The position numbers and the translations under genes were made by a program. A DNA stretch of 64,000 bases from Acephala macrosclerotiorum (lineage: Eukaryota > Ascomycota > Leotiomycetes > Helotiales > Mollisiaceae): positions 124,001-188,000 of the forward strand of contig MU119215.1 in NCBI GenBank assembly GCA_014904845.1, in the 5' to 3' direction. Below are positions 10,049 to 20,724 of this stretch, piece by piece; position 1 is the stretch's first letter; every line of letters starts with the position of its first letter. Under the pieces are notes generated by a model. It was given only the letters and a program-made list of their open reading frames with translations, had not been told where the DNA came from and did not search any database.

Positions 10049-10052
10049 GTTG
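10022..10052 (-). repeat. 12-bp tandem repeat at the start codon
   Basis: ATGTTCCTCAAC is repeated twice and begins a third time on the minus strand. It creates the N-terminus MFLNMFLNMFQF and three candidate start codons in one frame. Confidence 0.8.
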
Positions 10053-11366
10053 ACTGGTATCGAGTCTGATAGCTGCAAAGGAATGTCACTGATGTCGATC
10101 AGCACAAATAGCCTGATAAACCCCTTTATGCAGGATCGTCATCAAAATAATGATAAGTCGTCCCAATCTATCGGCATGCGTATTTGTGCTATGAGAATGT
10201 TGAGCAAGGGAGGTTGGTCGTCAACCTCACTCGGGGGAAGAGGAGAGAGCTGACGATTATCTGATCTTCGTCTTGAATAAAACTTTGACATGACTAGGGT
10301 TAGACTGTTTCTATTCCAATAAGTGAGGATGCTTACTCAACCTTACGCGTATTGACGCAGAGATGTGAGGTGGGTGCTGATCTTCGGTCCCGAGACTCAA
10401 CGGGGAAAGCAGAGCGTATTATAGACTTCCATCCTTGATCCGGCAACTTGTTGTTGAGTGCCGAGCGCCGAGTGCCGAGCTTCCCAAGTTAAAATTATGG
10501 GTGCGTACGTACTGCGTGCCGGACCGTGCGTCCCTGGCGTAAGGCTTGGAGGCTGGGGATCGGAGGTGGAGACTCTCCGAGTTCAGATGAACGATCTGCA
10601 GTCATGGGTCTCAAGCGAGAGGTAATAGGGGTCTTCTCCTTTTGTGAGGTTAGGTGCGGATGTATGTGCTTCTTTTGAAACGTCGTGTTGGGACATGCCT
10701 CTGCGACAAGATGTCATGATGGGTCGAATTGCTATTTTTGGACATCTATACTCCTTTCTTTTCTCTGCACGCCTTTTCATACACCGTTAAATTTTCCAAA
10801 GAAAGTGCAATGAGGTTTATGCGCTTGATTGACACTGCAATTAAAAGCTAGCACACGGCATTTCAAGTCCGTATCTAGCATAGTCCGCGTTTTGTATACC
10901 TTTCTTCGAGCATGGCTTGTTGAGCACGTGAATACGAACCGTACCCGGAGATCTACAATTAGTACCTGACTAGTCTCGACGAACCACGGGAGCTCGCGCA
11001 TGTTCATGAGTAGGAGCCATGTCCTTTTACAGCCTTAATATGAAGATCCAATGGGCACGAGCCTGGACTATTCAGAATTCGGAACTAAGGACGCGGCACG
11101 TCCAGATGAGCTATCGATTTCTTCTTGAACTTATCTCAATTCATTGGTCCAAAGACACTGCGTGACGCAGGGGAGGAACGAGGCGAGTATCCGGGGCGGG
11201 GCGCTACGGGACAGTGCAGAGCCCTACCTCAGATGAGCCTCATCTTGCTTCGTACAATTCACGTACTTTCATCCCATAATCACAGCGATCAGAGAGGAGG
11301 ATCTGTAGGAGCCATTATCATGGAGGTGTAGATGCTTGAAGTGAGACAAGTTCACGACTCTTTCAC
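10053..11366. other. Long intergenic region upstream of the laccase
   Basis: About 1.3 kb separating two divergent genes for secreted proteins. Only short, unconvincing frames are present. CGAGCGCCGAGTGCCGAG near 10460 is a short imperfect repeat. The length fits an inducible laccase promoter, but I cannot assign specific activator sites with confidence. Confidence 0.5.
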
Positions 11367-11376
11367 TATATATATA
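11367..11376 (+). promoter_or_regulatory. TATA box of the laccase gene
   Basis: TATATATATA lies about 90 bp upstream of the ATG at 11467. A pyrimidine-rich leader (CTCACCCTTTCCTTATTTCC) lies between it and the start, as is usual for strongly expressed fungal genes. Confidence 0.65.
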
Positions 11377-11466
11377 GCCTTCTGCTCTTTCCTCTATCCT
11401 ATATCCTTCACCACAGTCAATCATTTACTTCTCACCCTTTCCTTATTTCCTTTTGAATAGCTTATC

Positions 11467-13641
11467 ATGGGTATTTTTCAGGGTATTTCTTTGGCTCTTC
11501 AGGCTCTTGCATTTCTCCCACTACCAACCAATGCTTCTCCACAGTACCACAAGTCTGTCCAGCTCAACAATCGCCAAACAAAACCATGTGTCAATTCTCC
11601 TACTAACAGAGGCTGTTGGGGAGATTATGATCTTTCCACCAACTACTACGATACCGTTCCTGATACAGGAGTGACTCGCGAAGTACGTCAAAACCCTTCC
11701 TAGCCCTTGCCCGTAGGTGTTGAAATATGCTGACATCCCCTTAGTATTGGCTTGAAGTAACCAATACAACCCTCGCTCCAGATGGAGTAGAGAGAATAGT
11801 CTTGGCCGTGAACGGGACTCTGCCAGGACCAACCATCGAAGCAGATTGGGGTGATACTGTTATTGTCCACTTGACTAACCATCTCGCCAACAATGGATCC
11901 AGTTTCCACTTTCATGGCATTCGTCAGAATCTCACTGTTCAGAATGATGGTGTCCCCTCTGTCACACAGTGCCCTGTTGCCCCTGGAGGTACATACACAT
12001 ATACTGTAAGTATCATGACTTCACAGCATCTTATGGCAGAGGTGCTTACAAGTATTTCAGTGGAGGGCAACCCAATACGGCTCCTCCTGGTATCACTCCC
12101 ACTACTCCCTTCAAGCCTGGGACGGCGTCTTCGGCGGCATCCAAATCAACGGTCCTACCACCGCAAACTACGACACCGACCTCGGCCTCCTCATCATCCA
12201 AGATTGGTCCCACGTAACCGCAACCTCCCAATTCACCTACGACGAAACAGTCGGTCCACCAACCCAAGACACAGGCCTCATCAACGGAACCAACATGTGG
12301 CAATCCTCCGGTGCCTACTTCGAACAGACGTTCATTTCGGGAACGAGTTATAAATTGAGGATTGTGAATGTAGCGATTGATACTTTCTTTAAGTTTTCGA
12401 TTGATGGTCATACGATGACTGTTGTTGCGATGGATTTTGTTCCGATTGAACCATTTGAGACGACGATTTTGAGTATGGGGAATGGTATGTTGAAAAGACT
12501 TCTAAGTCTAAAGGTTACCAGACTGATTCATTCTCCAGCTCAACGTTACGACGTGATTGTTAACGCTACGGAACCCGTTGGAGATTATTGGATACGAGCG
12601 ATTCCTCAAGTCAGCTGTAGCGAAAACGACAACGTAAATGGGATTTTAGGTAAGTCTTATCTTCCCAAACGGACACTGGATTTTCCGTGCTCTCTCTAGA
12701 GTCTTGAGGCACGCGAATCCTCCACGAATGTCCCATCATTCTTGGGACTTTGCCAGCCTGTGAAGCAGTATAATAATTCCCCAATCTTGACTACAGGAAT
12801 AATCCGCTACGACTCAGCCAGCACCGCCAACCCAATCACAATCGGCTACCCCTACAACGACTCCTGCAGCGACATGCCCGCATCCTCCCTCGTTCCCTAC
12901 CTTGCCCTCAACGTCGGCTCCGAAACCGTCGAAGAAGATCTCGAGGTCTCAGTCGGCCTCAACGCCACAACAGGTATCATCTATTGGTATGTGGCAGGTA
13001 GTTCGATGTATTTGGATTGGTCGAATCCGACGTTACTGCAGGTTGACGATGGGGTGACGAATTTCGCGACACAGGAGAATGTTTATGAGGTGACGGAGGC
13101 GGGGTCGTGGACTTATGTTGTGCTGGAGCAATCTGTTGCGGCCGCGCATCCAATTCATTTCCATGGTATGTGCTATTTCCCGTTGCTCGTTTTGCCATAC
13201 AATGCCATCTGAAGATGATTGCTGACAATGAACCTTATGTAGGTCACGACTTCTACGTCCTCGCTCAAGGTAGGTCGACATTCCATGTGACGTGTTTCCC
13301 CTTTTGATAGCGGTAGACTGACTAGTGGATGTTGTGTAGGTACTGGCACATACGCCTCCTCCAACACCAGCCTCCAAACTACCAATCCTCCCCGCCGCGA
13401 CGTCGCCATGCTTAATCCTGAAGGCTTCCTCGTTATTGCATTCAAAGCAGATAATCCAGGAACATGGTTGATGCACTGTCATATCGGATGGCATCAGAGT
13501 CTTGGTCTTGATTTACAGTTCGTGGAGCAGTATGACAAGATTGGGGGATTGATTGATAACTCTACTCTGACTGAGACTTGCGCGGGTTGGGAGACGTATT
13601 TGAACGAGTCTGGTTTGAAGCAGAGTGATGATGGGGTGTAA
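11467..13641 (+). CDS. Laccase (multicopper oxidase), secreted
   Basis: Seven exons (11467-11682, 11745-12005, 12061-12484, 12539-12649, 12797-13165, 13243-13269, 13340-13641) give 569 residues, and every junction keeps frame. A signal peptide is present (LALQALAFLPLPTNASP). All four copper-binding regions are visible: L1 HFHGIRQ (about 127), L2 WYHSHYSLQ (about 169-177), L3 HPIHFHGHDF (about 455) and L4 HCHIGWHQSLGL (about 515-526). L1 has HFHG in place of the usual HWHG. The residue five after the last copper-binding His of L4 is Leu, as in higher-potential type-1 centres. The enzyme oxidises phenols with reduction of O2 to water, extracellularly. Possible roles include pigment formation, lignin attack or defence against plant phenolics. 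Exon 6 is only 27 nt, which automated gene callers could miss. Confidence 0.93.
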
Positions 13642-14912
13642 GGGAGACAAGGGGTAGTGGATAGGGGTCAACTTGAAGATGAAAAGACCGTATGGTGGAG
13701 TTATGGAAGGAAATTTTGATTTGTTGAGACGGAGGTTCATGGATATAGGGATTTAATATTTAGTCATTCATTAGGGCAAGCTACACTCTTTAGTAAAGGT
13801 TCTCCTTTTCTCTCTGATTCCAATAAGCTTCAGATCGCAAGCACGAGATGCCGAACGGAAGGATTTTGGCAGTGAATATTTCTTCAATGTGTCTCTCACC
13901 TCGTCTATGATCTAGACATGGCCCACAAGATAACTTTCACCGAAAAGAATCCCAACGTCACTTAAACCAAACTCGAAACATTCAACATATCCCACCCTCG
14001 TCTACCTAGCCGAATATTCGCCCCCCCTTTTTTTTAACCTCGCCTCGCTCGCCAAAGTCCTTTTCTTAAATCTTAACTTCCACCCTCCAGGAATCCGGCT
14101 TTTTCACGGCCTCAGAGCATCTTACGAATCTCCGAGTGCGGAAAGGGACACATGGAGAGACCTGGCCTCTGGGGACTTTCTCCGGATTCGTGAAGTTCTC
14201 CACTCTAATCTCAACTTCGAGAAAAATTGGTCTCGTAAGGCGAAGAAGCTTCCCATTTCAGATAAACGAGGGTTCGCGAGTTGGCATTCAGACAGGGCAG
14301 GTCGGTTATGTTTCGATAAATCTTGTGAGCGCTGAGGAGTTAAGAGTTTCGATTCGGAGGCTGAAATGAGACCGAACGCGAACGGCGAGATAGCAGTGTG
14401 ATTGTCGTAGTTGATGATCTTGTTCCTGGCTAGAATCACGACGTCGCAACCGATGACTTCTTGGTTGGTTGGTTGTTTTTTGTAGACGTGGCGTGGTGTT
14501 GTGGATATGGATGAAGAAGAAGCGAAGGATTGGCTCTTGGTGAGTGGATGAGAAGGTAGAATACATATTGGATAAACAAGGATAGGGCCTGTTGTGAGTG
14601 CAAATAGCCTTACTGACAGCAAGGAAAATACGGACGGGCAATAACAATCATCGTTGGCCAGTCGATCCATGAGACTTCCTCCTACTCATCAGTAGGGGGA
14701 CTTCGATTCAGCACCTGTCAGGAGCAGAGTTTTACTCTGCGGGTGTCCCCTACGAACCTGTAGCTCCTCAAAAGCTTGATCTGCTTCGTAGATTGGATTG
14801 AGTAGTCTACGGATAGCAATAAGATCCCAAAGCTGAGACTGAATCGCGACTTCGAGCGATACAAAGAGGTTTTCCCTTATCGATCACTCTTCTCGATCTC
14901 GAATCCGGCCAC
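13642..14912. other. Intergenic, no supported gene
   Basis: Laccase 3' UTR followed by spacer. A leftward 182-codon frame at 14122-14670 overlaps a different-phase frame at 14306-14647, and neither shows a domain. CCGGCCAC at 14905-14912 is the left copy of the target duplication of the next element. Confidence 0.5.
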
Positions 14913-16167
14913 CAGAGTGGTCATTAAGTCAGCTAGCTGATGTCAGTACTGATAACTGATCAGTTATCAGCCAGTCAGTTGCTTAGTTTTTCAACTGACA
15001 GCCAGTCATTTGATAGATTCTCGAATGACCAAATTAATCAGCTCAATAATTAGATTTTTAAGATTTTGGAGTCGTGATTTTGGTTTTTTACTAGTGTTTT
15101 AGTAAGGAACCGGAACGGAAAAACCTAATGGAAGGCCTCTAATTGGTCAGAATCAAGCGAGCTAGGATAATAAGAGTGAGAAACACCAAAACTCTCTAAG
15201 TGTGTTTCTGCCTTAGGCGTTAAGGCACTTACTTAGGTGTTAGATATCTCTACAGCTGCGCAGCTTTGAAGGGGGGTCCCAGGGGGTCTCCCCCTGGAAT
15301 TATATGCTAAGTAGAGTGATTTATATTGATTGAATCGATCGTAGCATCTCAATATAAGAGACGGGGGTCCCAGGGGGGTCCTTCTAGTGTGAGGCTCTGC
15401 TGGAAGTGCGTTCCTGCCTAAGGCGCTAAAGCACTTAAATGCTGGAACTGCTCTACGGCTGCGCAGCTTTCGAGGGGGGTCCTAGGGGGTCTTCCCCTAG
15501 AATTATTTACTAAGTAAAGTAATTTAAATTGGTTAAATGGATCGTAGTAACTAAATATAAAGACGGGGGTCCTAAGGGGTGTCCCCTTGGTGTGAGACTC
15601 TACTGGAAGTGCGTTTTTACCTTAGGCACCAAGGGGCTTATCAGCTTATCGGCTTCACCGCTCGGCAGAATCCGAACCACTACTTCAATGAAACATTCCA
15701 ATTTTAAATTCTTATAAAACACTCAAATTAAGAGCTTTTAACTTGAAAATTGAAATAGAGATAAAATAATAAAGTCGAAGACTTTGTAGCCCCCCACAGG
15801 AGCGCCCCTGCGAGGCCTGCGGAGCAAAATGTGCGTCGAGTAAAGAAAGAAACATTTTATAAAATATTAATAAAATTATATAAAATTTTTTTAATTATTT
15901 ATATAATAATATTATATAATTTAAATAATTTTATTTTTTTATATTTATTACTTTATATATTAAAAATGTTTAAAAATTGCTATTTTTAATATAAAAAATA
16001 ATTTAAAATTTAAAAGCTCGATTTAATATATTTTCATTTTTACCCGAACTGATCAGCAACTGATCAGTAAATCATTTAAGCTATTCAGCGGTTGCTCTTA
16101 TTGTTAGCTATTCAATTGTTTATTTTGCTCGAATGATTAAGGGCTGACTGGCTTAATGACCACTCTG
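14913..16167. mobile_element. Non-autonomous hAT-like DNA transposon, 1255 bp, RIP-affected
   Basis: The ends are inverted repeats: the left begins CAGAGTGGTCATTAAG, and the reverse complement of the right end begins with the same 16 bases. The match is 22 of 25 overall, and all three differences are C/T transitions. The element is flanked by an exact 8-bp target duplication, CCGGCCAC (14905-14912 and 16168-16175). An 8-bp duplication plus CAG-type termini is diagnostic for the hAT superfamily. Subterminal regions carry repeated GATCAGTTATCAGCCAGTC-like motifs. No transposase frame is present. The interior has an approximately 205-bp tandem repeat and a strongly AT-rich block at 15840-16060. 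Confidence 0.88.
15198..15645 (+). repeat. Tandem repeat of about 205 bp inside the hAT-like element
   Basis: Units start at 15198, 15404 and 15607, each with AAGTG(T/C)GTTTCTGCC-like sequence. Each full unit also contains GGCTGCGCAGCTTTCGAGGG-like and GGGGGTCC(C/T)AGGGGGT motifs. There are two full copies and a partial third. Differences are largely C/T or G/A, consistent with RIP acting on duplicated DNA. Confidence 0.75.
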
Positions 16168-16175
16168 CCGGCCAC

Positions 16176-18119
16176 CGTGGCCTTTTCTACGCTTTCGAAC
16201 TCAACCTCGAATCGAATCACAACCTGATTAATGGTATCGGCATATTTCTCTTTTACGATGCTGCAACTTTCACCCGGCTAGGTCTCTATCTACCTACACC
16301 TGCGAAAATATATATACTCGGACTAGCAGACACCACGAAGAAGGATTAAGGGCGAGGACACACGGTTTTTAGAGGGGCTGAAAGGGATATCGTAGATAGA
16401 GGGGTGACTATATGTTTAAGTTCACGAGAGAGTAGGATACCGTGGCTAAAAGGGAGGGAAAGGGAGGAAATAGAAAAGGATGTAGTGGGGGGAGGAGAGA
16501 GCTCGAAAAGTGGTCGGTATTGCGCCTTTGTGCACGCCAGCTCTTAAAGAGTAAGGACTTAGAATGCTATTATCAGACCTGTTTAGGAGGCTTTTGAATC
16601 GACTCACGTTTATCGGGCTACCTAGGGTCTGGCTCTAAAGGTTCTAAGCACCTCTCTCTAAGAGCACAAACGATTTGGGTACCACCTCGACTAGAGGAGG
16701 AGGGCACAATCATCAAGCCTATTGGCTAAGCACCCGAGTGTGAAATGCTTTTTGAGGCATATATTGATGGCAGAGTTTTTCCCTTTTGAGGTTTTTGACG
16801 TCACCATTATCGATGTATATAACCTTTTAGCTTAGCACGACCCCGTACCCTATGGGAGGTCTAGGAGGCAGTCTTGAGCTGTTTATCCGCTTTTGGTCGT
16901 AAATAAATTCATCATCATCATCATCCTACTTATCAGTCAGCTTAGCGGATCTACCACTAGCAGTCTGCTGACTAGTCACTATGAGTAGAGACGACGAATT
17001 CGAATAAATGAGTGGATACAGCGCATTTGACATCCAGGGATTGAGCCTGATATAGGCGCTGTTGCAGCATGACCCCAAAAAAATCAAGCTAATCAATCTA
17101 TCAAAAGCTTCAATGACGTCACAGCAAGAGGCGGTAAGCCACCAAATGAGCATTGGCCAGTCGTTTCCTGAGGCTGATCGACGATCGGCGCATATATGAC
17201 TCGATCATTGGTGGGAAAGTGGGACGAGAATGAAAGTTCGAACCTATCACCAACTTTATAAGTAGATCCGAAGAAGAAAACAGTATCACGGGAGCAACTA
17301 CTTCGTAGTTCCTCAGAGGGAAAATCTCACTTCACGGCATATCATCTGTTAAAAGCAGGCTTTCAGCAGCGGGAAAAGATTTCATTATGCCACCCAGAGC
17401 CTCCCACCCAACCGACCATTCATCCTCCCCTTTTTGCAAACCACACCCAACCCAAATAAGAGAACCCGCTCGCTCATGCAATACAAACAGATCATCGCAA
17501 CAGCAAAAAATGCCATCGTTAGGAAAAACAAATCAACGCCCCATAGTAGACCACCCCTATAATCCCATATTTTACAACCCTCAAAAAAAAGTAGCAGAAA
17601 CCGATCTCTGACCGCGGAAAAAAAAACCAAGCCAAATCCACCCTACAGAAGGAGATCTAGACTCGGTGAAAATGCCTTCATCACAAGAAATAGAAATGTA
17701 ATTTCAGGAGTGGGGAATCCGTGAAAACCAACATAATTAACATCATGTAGCTTTGCTGTATACCCCATTTCCAAAAAGTGTGCCGAATGTCGAAAATGAA
17801 AGAGACAAGGAATTTGTATGAAAATCGCAATGATGAAAAAGAGCAGATGACCATCCCAACCCGAACGCTATGCATGACGAGAACCCTGAACCCTAATGTG
17901 AAGTATCAAACGTCGAAGTCCGAAGTCCGATGAGAATGTGATGCCGTAAGTGTAATGCAAAAGTCTTGAAAATTCGAAAAGGAGCTGAGAATGCAAATAT
18001 GCATGCAATTTTTAGATCCGGAAAGACCTGGGTATCAAGAACAGCCTCCCAATGCAACTTTCTTCCTCCACCTCCACCAATGAGCAGTCACCCAGTCAAG
18101 GGGAACGCTTTGGACACTC
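16176..18119. other. Intergenic between the hAT-like element and the LRR gene
   Basis: Contains a short CAT microsatellite (ATTCATCATCATCATCATCC at about 16907). The right part (17900-18119) is probably the 3' UTR of the LRR gene. Short frames on both strands near 17400-17630 are antisense to each other and unsupported. Confidence 0.45.
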
Positions 18120-20724
18120 TTATCCTAATGTCCGACCACTGTGTATTGTTTGTTGGGAATGGGCTCGAGGTGTGACGGGACTCGGTCGTATTGTGCCGGC
18201 AGGACTATAATCTGGTCCTCCGAAAGGTTGGTTGGAACTCCTCTGATCCCATCCTTCTTCACTCAAAACGCTGAGCCAGCCGTTGCCGACTTCGTTTTTC
18301 AGCGCTTCTAATTTCTTCCTGTATAAATCCCCACTCGCCTTCCAATCCTGGGAATCTTTCACGTTCTGTGATTTGATCAATGGCCCATCATAGGATACCG
18401 CCTCTATGGCTGGTAATCGAGGGACAACTGATGTGTCAATGCGAGGTACATCGGTTTGGATTTGAGATTGTCGAGGTTCAGGGGGGACATAGGATGGTAC
18501 TGTTCGAGGCGATGGGTCAGGACTTGGACCGGTCCCATATCTGCTCTCTAGTCCTGCAACTGAAAGAGTTGCCTCCTCTGTCAAGAACTTTATAGCGGGT
18601 TTGTGAGGTGAAGTTTCTGAGTTGGACAGGTCTACTATCCTCCGTTTTGGCGTCCGCCTTTTGCGCCCAGACGAGCTTGTGTTGATTTCACTGGTAGTTG
18701 CTGCTGGTATCGGACGTTCTTTCCGCAGGACCGCAGGTTCTCGTTGTGTGGGGTAGTCGATGATGGGTTTGTTGACTTCCACGGCAGGCAAACCATAATC
18801 TTGAGGGGGTGGCTTGACCACAGGGACGCTAGGCTTTTCTGCAACCCGCTCTATTAATTGCCGACGCTCACTATAGCTGGGACCATATGTATCGATGAGG
18901 ATGTCTTCCGTGTAGCCTGGAGTGCTCCTGAAAAGATTGAAGATGGTAATTCTGTAATTGTTGTGCGTCTTCGTGAAGGGGTTACCAGACACCCAAATCT
19001 CCCTAATATCAGGAATGCCAGTCAGTCTAGCCAATTCCGTTGGATCTGTCATCTTGTTATCCCGCAGATCCAATCTCTCAAGAGGATATAGTCTTTCAAC
19101 ACCAGCAATGGATATCAGTCGATTTGATCGAAGATTGAGGGCGGTGATTGCTGGTAAGGGGTTTCTTGTCAATGAGTGAAGCGAATCAATCATACAATTC
19201 GAGAGGTTGAGGGCTCGAAGAGCTGTGAGGGATGCCAGGCAGTCGGGTATCTGCGAGAATAGGTTGGTGGAGAGGTCCAGTGAATGCAGCGTATTTGCCA
19301 ACGGCGACAGACTTGCCGCAGAAACTGACGTGAGGCCATTGTCTGCCAAGCTGAGATGCTTTAGAAATCTCCATTTCGACAAAGGAAGTATTCCCACGGC
19401 CAGTAGATTCGACGAGCTGCCCCGCGGATTGTGCCAACCATCCGACATACTAGAATGTGAACTGCCGGAACCCGATCTCTTGACTTTGTAAGATCCTCTG
19501 AGATGGCCGTGCGCCGAGCCAGTTCGTGAACTTGGTGGACGAACAGGAGAATTGCTTCTTGGTCTCGACTTGGTGGGCGACTTCGCTCCATCTGAACCTG
19601 ACCGCACAAGAGAAGCTCCTCGAGCCTCTGCCTCATCACCAATATGTGTCCGCTCATCTGGGGATCCCGGCGCGGAGTTGGACTTGACAAGTTCGGCGTG
19701 TGGCATTGTCGGGCTTCTCTTCGGACTTGAGGCAGCTACCCATGTGGAGGTTGGTGACATTTGGGCTTTGGAGGAACGGCGGCGTCGTTTGTCCATATCG
19801 TCGAGTACAATGTTGATAAGAAGGTCTGCGGGGTCGTCAACACCTGCACGCTTCACGGTCAACGATCTGAGCTGTTCGGCAAGGCGGTCCCAGCCAAAGA
19901 ATTGCCTGATATCAATGTCACTGATTTCCAAAGCACTGATGTTCTTGAAAGCGAGAAGGGGCACGGCGCTGTCAAATGGGAACTCCTCGTAGCCTTCAAT
20001 CAATCGAGCTCGACGGTCCGGGGCAAGTCTGAGGCAGGGAATCTTGGTGAAGGCTGAGTATAGATACTTTAGGTCTGCCTCAATCTGAGCCTTTTGCTTC
20101 TCGGTCCGGGCGGCGGAATTGCCAGATCCAAGTCCAAAGCTGGACCAGAGGGAAGACATGCCAGACATTACGCTTCGGACGCTGGATACCGAATGAATGG
20201 ATCCGTGGTCCGAGCCTCGACCCTTTGGTCGTTGGGACTTGCTTAGGAAAGAGACATAGTTCGATGCTGAGGTGTCATGAATATTCTCCAACCGCACGTT
20301 CATGGGGCCTACAGCAATACCAAGATCTTCAAATCGGGAGAGCAGATAGAAGAGATGATGGGGTGTCAAGGCAAGTTTGGCAGGTTTGATATTATGGGAC
20401 GTGAAGGTCAGGATACCCGGGAGGGAGAGGGCAGAGGCAAGAGTACTCGATGTGGAGGAGGAAGTGAACGAAGGAGAGTTTGTCGTCGTTGGTGATCCAG
20501 GCGTAGCTGAACTCCCAACAGCACCCGTTGTACTCTGCGCTGCGCCATTCTTAGGAGTTTGTTGGCGTCGTAATTGTAGAGCATTCGCGAGCGCTTTCTC
20601 GTGCGTCCGGACGAAGTGGGCCAAGTTCTGTAGAAGCCAGACGTTAGTGTACTGGTACGAAGAAGAGAAGAAAGACCCGAATACGTACCTTTATGAAGAA
20701 CTGTCCATCCTCAGTGTCCATCAT
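18120..20724 (-). CDS. Leucine-rich-repeat protein (function unknown)
   Basis: Exon 1 (20689-20724) encodes MMDTEDGQFFIK. A 61-nt intron follows (20628-20688, GTACGT...CTACAG), and exon 2 (18120-20627) completes 848 residues. The second ATG, one codon later, is an equally good start. Order: an N-terminal conserved region (NLAHFVRTHEKALANAL...), a Ser/Thr/Pro linker, a conserved domain (about 85-290), a disordered Ser-rich stretch and about five LRRs. The LRRs lie near residues 430-580 (LKHLSLADNGL, LHSLDLSTNLF, LRALNLSNCMI, ITALNLRSNRL, LERLDLRDNKM). An LRR-cap-like segment follows (IWVSGNPFTKTHNNYRITIF), then a disordered tail. The architecture resembles fungal LRR proteins loosely related to STK11IP or nischarin, but this is uncertain. 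A scaffold role is inferred. The long CDS is antisense to many short frames that I ignore. Confidence 0.85.

Noticed and set aside
14122..14670. 182-codon minus-strand frame
   Set aside because: No recognisable domain, low-complexity composition, and another minus frame in a different phase is equally open.
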